From an uncultured Opitutia bacterium (GTDB lineage: Bacteria > Verrucomicrobiota > Verrucomicrobiia > Opitutales > UBA953), in NCBI GenBank assembly GCA_903829855.1, contig CAIKRN010000096.1:1-29295 (forward strand): DNA of 29,295 bases, written 5' to 3'. The translations under genes and the position numbers were made by a program. Each line of letters opens with the position of its first letter. Position 1 is the first letter of the stretch. The notes under the pieces were generated by a model. That model did not search any database, was not told the DNA's origin, and worked only from the letters and a program-made list of their open reading frames with translations. Positions 25,747-29,295 of this stretch are shown here, in pieces.

Positions 25747-27414
25747 TTAGCGCAGACGGGTCAGCGACACACTATTACGGTCCAGCCAGGCGGTGCCGCT
25801 GCCGCCACGTAATTCAAAGCTGAGGGTGGGGTCGGACTCAACGACCTCGAATTCGATGGTAATATCGGTCCAGCCGTTGTCGCCCACGCGGCTTTCCCTT
25901 GGGGAATCTCCGGTAAGCCCTTTGGCCCACAACACCTTCAAGGTCGCTCCTTTTTGTTTCGGGTCAGTGCCCGCCTTGACGGCAGCTGTTTTCATCTTCG
26001 CATTCAGGCGATAGTGCCCCCGCGCGAGCGAAAGAGGGAGCTGAAAGTCACCGCCTTTTTGTCCGGCGATTTCAAGTTGGAGGCAGTCATGGCCATCGTA
26101 AGCCTTCTCGGTGGTGTCACCTTTATCCGATGAGGCCGCCCAAGCATAATTATTTATTTTAAGTACAGCCTTGCCGCCCGGGTGGTTAAGACTGTCTGCG
26201 TCTTCCAATTGTGCCTTCACGCCATCGAGGCGTCGGCTGATTTCGCCTGCCGCATCTTTGCCACGTTGCACGAAGCGTTTAGCCTCTTCTGGGTCGATGG
26301 CGACGAGCTTGGCTTGGACTTCTGCGGCCGCCTTGATCGTCCGGGCGGACCAATCCGTGTGTTTGAAGGTCTTTTCGTAGACCTCAAAGAACTGCGCCCG
26401 GAAGCGATCGCGGATCGAGCGTTCGGCCCAGATGGCATTGGCTACGTCGGCGCCTGGTCGGCGGTAGATATACCACCGATTGTCTCCGAACATCTGGTCC
26501 ATTCCGTGCAGGAAGAAATAGAACTTTCCGGAAGCGGGGTCTTCGTAGATGCGGTAGTTATTTCGATTGAAAGAATAGCCGTCCCAGTGGCAGAGAATTT
26601 CTTCGAGGGCGACGTAGCGGAGGTAGGCATCGATGTCGACGATGCGGTCCATGCGGCGCATGCGGATGTCCGTTTTTTGCTCTTTGAACGAGCCGATGAG
26701 TTCCAGTAGCGAAGATTTGTCGCGCGGGTCACCTTTCTCGCACTGCATGTCCGGGTTGATTTCAGAGCAAAATCCACCGTCGTAGAGATGCCCTTTGGTG
26801 TTGGCGAAGAAGTAGGTCAGGAACTCTTTATTAAAACCTTCCTTCACGACATAGGTCCCCAGTAATTTGTTGTTCAGGGTCACATAGGCATGACCGCAGC
26901 GCGAGGCTGGGACTCCCGCTGCCCGGGCCATCTCGCCAGCGATCTGCTCATGCAGCATCGTCCCATCCTGAGCGCAGTTATTGAGCATGAACTTGCTCAG
27001 GCCGTGGAATTCCTGATCGCGCGATTTGGCGGTGCGAATGGAGAATCCCGGCCGGTCTTCGGTGATCTGGCGGAAACTCCCCGCTGAACCCTTGAGCTTC
27101 ACGGAGCAATTCTCCATCGGCGCTGCCCCTTTTTCGCGCAGGGTAAGCTCGACGAACTCCCGGGGATTCTTCGTTAGATTAGCAATATTCTCCTTGGAGA
27201 TGACGAGTTGCAGGACCGGCAGTTCGCCGCCGAAGAAGGCATCATCATTGAGGTCGGTGTGCTTAAACTTGGCGGGCCGAGGGGGCAGGTTGGCGGCCGG
27301 TTGGTCGGCGGCGCTGAGTGCTGCGATGCAACACATCAGTCCAGCGGACAAGACGAGGTGACGGGGTGAGGCCAAGGGGTTGCCGGGGTGGGCAAGGAGC
27401 AGTTTCCATTCCAC
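25747..27414 (-). CDS. CotH-family secreted kinase with C-terminal beta-sandwich module
   Basis: A 555-residue protein with signal peptide (hydrophobic LVLSAGLMCCIAALSA), CotH kinase-like domain (about 65-385) and a C-terminal beta-rich module (about 415-555) reminiscent of carbohydrate-binding jelly rolls. Kinase-like elements are VKLKGSAGSFRQ, GLSKFMLNNCAQD, TYVVKEGFNKEFL and the catalytic region HWDGYSFNRNNYRIYED then FYFFLHGMDQMFGD. The second motif has HGMD where Bacillus CotH-like proteins commonly show a WDLD-type metal site; this variant may still be active. The first codon used here is GTG (27412-27414), and TTG 39 bases later would give a compact signal peptide. The gap to GH20 is 26 bp. 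Substrate is unknown. Confidence 0.85.
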   Translation of the reverse strand: MEWKLLLAHPGNPLASPRHLVLSAGLMCCIAALSAADQPAANLPPRPAKFKHTDLNDDAFFGGELPVLQLVISKENIANLTKNPREFVELTLREKGAAPMENCSVKLKGSAGSFRQITEDRPGFSIRTAKSRDQEFHGLSKFMLNNCAQDGTMLHEQIAGEMARAAGVPASRCGHAYVTLNNKLLGTYVVKEGFNKEFLTYFFANTKGHLYDGGFCSEINPDMQCEKGDPRDKSSLLELIGSFKEQKTDIRMRRMDRIVDIDAYLRYVALEEILCHWDGYSFNRNNYRIYEDPASGKFYFFLHGMDQMFGDNRWYIYRRPGADVANAIWAERSIRDRFRAQFFEVYEKTFKHTDWSARTIKAAAEVQAKLVAIDPEEAKRFVQRGKDAAGEISRRLDGVKAQLEDADSLNHPGGKAVLKINNYAWAASSDKGDTTEKAYDGHDCLQLEIAGQKGGDFQLPLSLARGHYRLNAKMKTAAVKAGTDPKQKGATLKVLWAKGLTGDSPRESRVGDNGWTDITIEFEVVESDPTLSFELRGGSGTAWLDRNSVSLTRLR

Positions 27415-27440
27415 CTGCTCACTGTCAACCCACTCCGCTG

Positions 27441-29186
27441 TCAGTTTCCGAAAAGGCCTTGAGAGCTTTCCCCTAGTCCGCCTGGCCGTGAGCGCATCGC
27501 CCAGACTCTGTCGTATTCGCCCAAGAGTCTAACGCGTTCGGCTGCGCCGAGAGCGTGCCCGCTGGCCCGTTGTAAGCCCGCTAGGGCGAGGTCGGCTCCC
27601 AGGATGATTTCATCACGCAGATTGGCATCACTTAACAAGCCAGCCAGCCTCCGGCCCTCTTCAGCATGAGCGATGGAGGCACTCATTTCTTCGGCCGGCA
27701 CATCGGCGATGGCGATCGCCAGCGCGGCGGGTTTCGCGGTGAGGAACTCCCACGACAGGCTCTTATTACGAAAGCTTTTCTTGATGATGCCGTCGAGGCG
27801 TCCGAGATGTTCGAGGGCGGCCGTGGCCTTAGCGGCTTCGATGGGAGAGAGTCCTCCGAGGGTGGCCACTCCGGCGACAAAGTCCGTCTTATGATTAGCT
27901 GGGAAGCCCCAGGCTTGAGCTAGGCCGGACGCAATCGGTAGCCAGGCAGTCGGCCAAGGTTGGTGATGCCCATTATCACCCCAAGTGGTCAGCAGAATCC
28001 CGCGGGCTCCCTGGCGGATGGCTGCGCCGACGGCTTCGGCTTGATTGGTGAGCGCGTTATCGAGGCGTCCCGTGAAACTCTGCCAGGCACTCGTGCCCGG
28101 CGCGACCAGGTAGTTGCGGCCAAGTTCGTGTAATCGTCCGCACTGCTCATTGAAAGGGTGTCCCGCATCGTAACCCCAGACGACGGGCACGGTGTCCGCG
28201 GGTGCATCTTGTGCGAGGGCGAGGTCTTCGAGGAGGATGTCGCCCCAGAATTGCGTGGTGTGTCCGCGGGCTGTGGCTAATGCGCACAGTTTCTTCAGGT
28301 GGTCGAGGTAGACGCGATGCTTGCCGCGTTCTGCCACGGCCTGCTTGCTGAAGCCTTGCCCCAGCTCCCAGGGCTCGTCGCCGCCGATGTTCACTTGGCG
28401 GCTGCGGAAGTTCGGCAGGTAGCTGTCCAGCAGTGAGGCTGCGAAATCGAGGGAGGCCTGGTCGGGGCGTAGTGTGCCGGGAAATTCTTTGAACTGATTT
28501 GTCAGCGGATGAATCCAGCCATCGGGGCATTCGGCCATCGTCCGGTAACGCGGGTGGCGTAGCCAGCGCTCCATGTGGCCAAAGGTGTTCAGGTTCGGGA
28601 CGAGTTCGATGCCGACCGCTGCGCAGGCGTCGTCGAGTTCGCGGATCTCCGCGGGGGTCAGTGGCGAGGCATCTTTCCAGGCATCCTCGTGTCCGGGAAA
28701 GGCGAAGGTATGCTCTATATAGAGTTGGAGTTGATTCGCGCGTAATTTGCCGAGGGCGGCGATGAGTTGGAGTAACTCGCTCTGCGTTGGTACGCGGGTG
28801 CGCGAGATATCGAGCATGAATCCCCGCACGGGCAGGTCGGGTGAATCGGTGATCTCGAGGTGCGGCAGTTCGTCGGGATACTGCTCAGCAATCTGGCGGA
28901 GGGTCTGCGCTCCATAGAGCACGCCATGCGCATCGCCGGCATTGAGGCGGATGCCGCTGGCGAGGATTTCAATATGATAGCCTTCGGGGCCTCGCTCGGG
29001 CTTGTGGACAATCCGGCAAGCCCCCTCGCCGGCCGAGTCTAGGGCTGCCTGGGCCTCGGACATCGTGGTCGGGAGTCCCTTTAAGAAGGTGGCGGTGGGG
29101 TGGGGTGGGGCGGGGACGGCCAGCCAGCCCCCGCGCAGGGTCAATTCCCTCGGTCGGGGGAAGAGCTTGAGCACCGGAAGGGCCAT
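27441..29186 (-). CDS. Glycoside hydrolase family 20 beta-N-acetylhexosaminidase-like enzyme
   Basis: GH20 enzymes release terminal N-acetylglucosamine or N-acetylgalactosamine by substrate-assisted catalysis. The 581-residue protein has an N-terminal GH20b-like alpha/beta domain (about 1-115, with DAHGVLYGAQTLRQI), a TIM barrel (about 115-430, starting VRGFMLDISRTRVPT) and a helical C-terminal region. The catalytic Asp-Glu pair is D270-E271 in NIGGDEPWELG. There is no signal peptide, so it appears cytoplasmic and would act on imported oligosaccharides. It is first in a probable operon with CotH, VTC and DUF4956. Start ATG at 29184-29186. Preference for GlcNAc or GalNAc cannot be read from sequence. 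Confidence 0.9.
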   Translation of the reverse strand: MALPVLKLFPRPRELTLRGGWLAVPAPPHPTATFLKGLPTTMSEAQAALDSAGEGACRIVHKPERGPEGYHIEILASGIRLNAGDAHGVLYGAQTLRQIAEQYPDELPHLEITDSPDLPVRGFMLDISRTRVPTQSELLQLIAALGKLRANQLQLYIEHTFAFPGHEDAWKDASPLTPAEIRELDDACAAVGIELVPNLNTFGHMERWLRHPRYRTMAECPDGWIHPLTNQFKEFPGTLRPDQASLDFAASLLDSYLPNFRSRQVNIGGDEPWELGQGFSKQAVAERGKHRVYLDHLKKLCALATARGHTTQFWGDILLEDLALAQDAPADTVPVVWGYDAGHPFNEQCGRLHELGRNYLVAPGTSAWQSFTGRLDNALTNQAEAVGAAIRQGARGILLTTWGDNGHHQPWPTAWLPIASGLAQAWGFPANHKTDFVAGVATLGGLSPIEAAKATAALEHLGRLDGIIKKSFRNKSLSWEFLTAKPAALAIAIADVPAEEMSASIAHAEEGRRLAGLLSDANLRDEIILGADLALAGLQRASGHALGAAERVRLLGEYDRVWAMRSRPGGLGESSQGLFGN

Positions 29187-29230
29187 GGCACGAGGGTTAT
29201 CCCCCGGAAGCGGACGGGCAAGACGCTAAG

Positions 29231-29295
29231 ATGGGGGCGAATGCTCTTCCCGCTTGGAACAAACCCCGGGAGGGCTACATCTACTCCCATACCCC
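29231..29295 (+). CDS. Start of a divergent plus-strand gene (unidentified, cut by window end)
   Basis: Two overlapping plus-strand frames are open to the window edge: one from ATG at 29231 (MGANALPAWNKPREGYIYSH) and one from ATG at 29241 (MLFPLGTNPGRATSTPIP). The first has the more typical GC-rich third positions. The second vaguely resembles the start of rhomboid-type membrane proteases. About 20 residues are too few to name either. The 44-bp gap to GH20 would be a divergent promoter region. Confidence 0.35.
   Translation, partial: MGANALPAWNKPREGYIYSHT

Overview
The window is about 29 kb of GC-rich bacterial chromosome made almost entirely of housekeeping and cell-envelope genes. Gene content points to a Gram-negative bacterium with aerobic respiration, probably of the Verrucomicrobiota/PVC group and perhaps an Opitutales-like lineage. 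This rests on the LptF/G-type LPS permease, the three-gene sdhCAB of the Bacteroidota/epsilon type, a full Bat (aerotolerance) operon, the CotH/VTC/DUF4956 set, and start codons that almost never have a Shine-Dalgarno sequence. The phylum is an inference, since no rRNA or marker phylogeny is available here. I see no prophage, transposase, CRISPR array or toxin-antitoxin pair.

Layout: (1) 1-2842, minus strand: the start of gcvT, running off the left edge, preceded by a PEGA/coiled-coil lipoprotein gene with its own terminator. (2) 2964-3934: a plus-strand tRNA-Thr(UGU) converging on folP. (3) 4189-9619, plus strand: an aa3-type cytochrome c oxidase operon (coxB with fused cytochrome c, coxA, coxC, coxD) ending at a clear terminator, then ctaG, which may be leaderless. 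(4) 9625-18648, minus strand: a tightly packed moxR - DUF58 - DUF4381-like - batA - batB - batC - batD - batE - lptF/G run, with many stop/start overlaps. (5) 18737-20338, minus strand: pyrG, with an attenuator-like hairpin in its leader. (6) 20339-20646: a divergent spacer with an 11-bp tandem repeat. (7) 20647-24074, plus strand: sdhCAB. (8) 24111-24203: a REP-like intergenic inverted repeat. (9) 24208-29186, minus strand: a probable four-gene operon of GH20 hexosaminidase, CotH-family kinase, VTC-domain polyphosphate polymerase and DUF4956 membrane protein. (10) 29231 to the end: the likely start of a divergent plus-strand gene.

How the parts fit: SdhCAB feeds electrons from succinate into the quinone pool, and the Cox operon with CtaG forms the terminal oxidase. 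The Bat operon is a MoxR-VWA envelope machine that ends in an LPS-export permease. The most intriguing set is the GH20-CotH-VTC-DUF4956 cluster, which joins amino-sugar hydrolysis, a secreted protein kinase and a predicted polyphosphate polymerase in one transcription unit. Other points worth following up are the enlarged cytochrome c domain of CoxB, the 29-residue repeats of the lipoprotein, and the regulatory structures upstream of pyrG and coxB.
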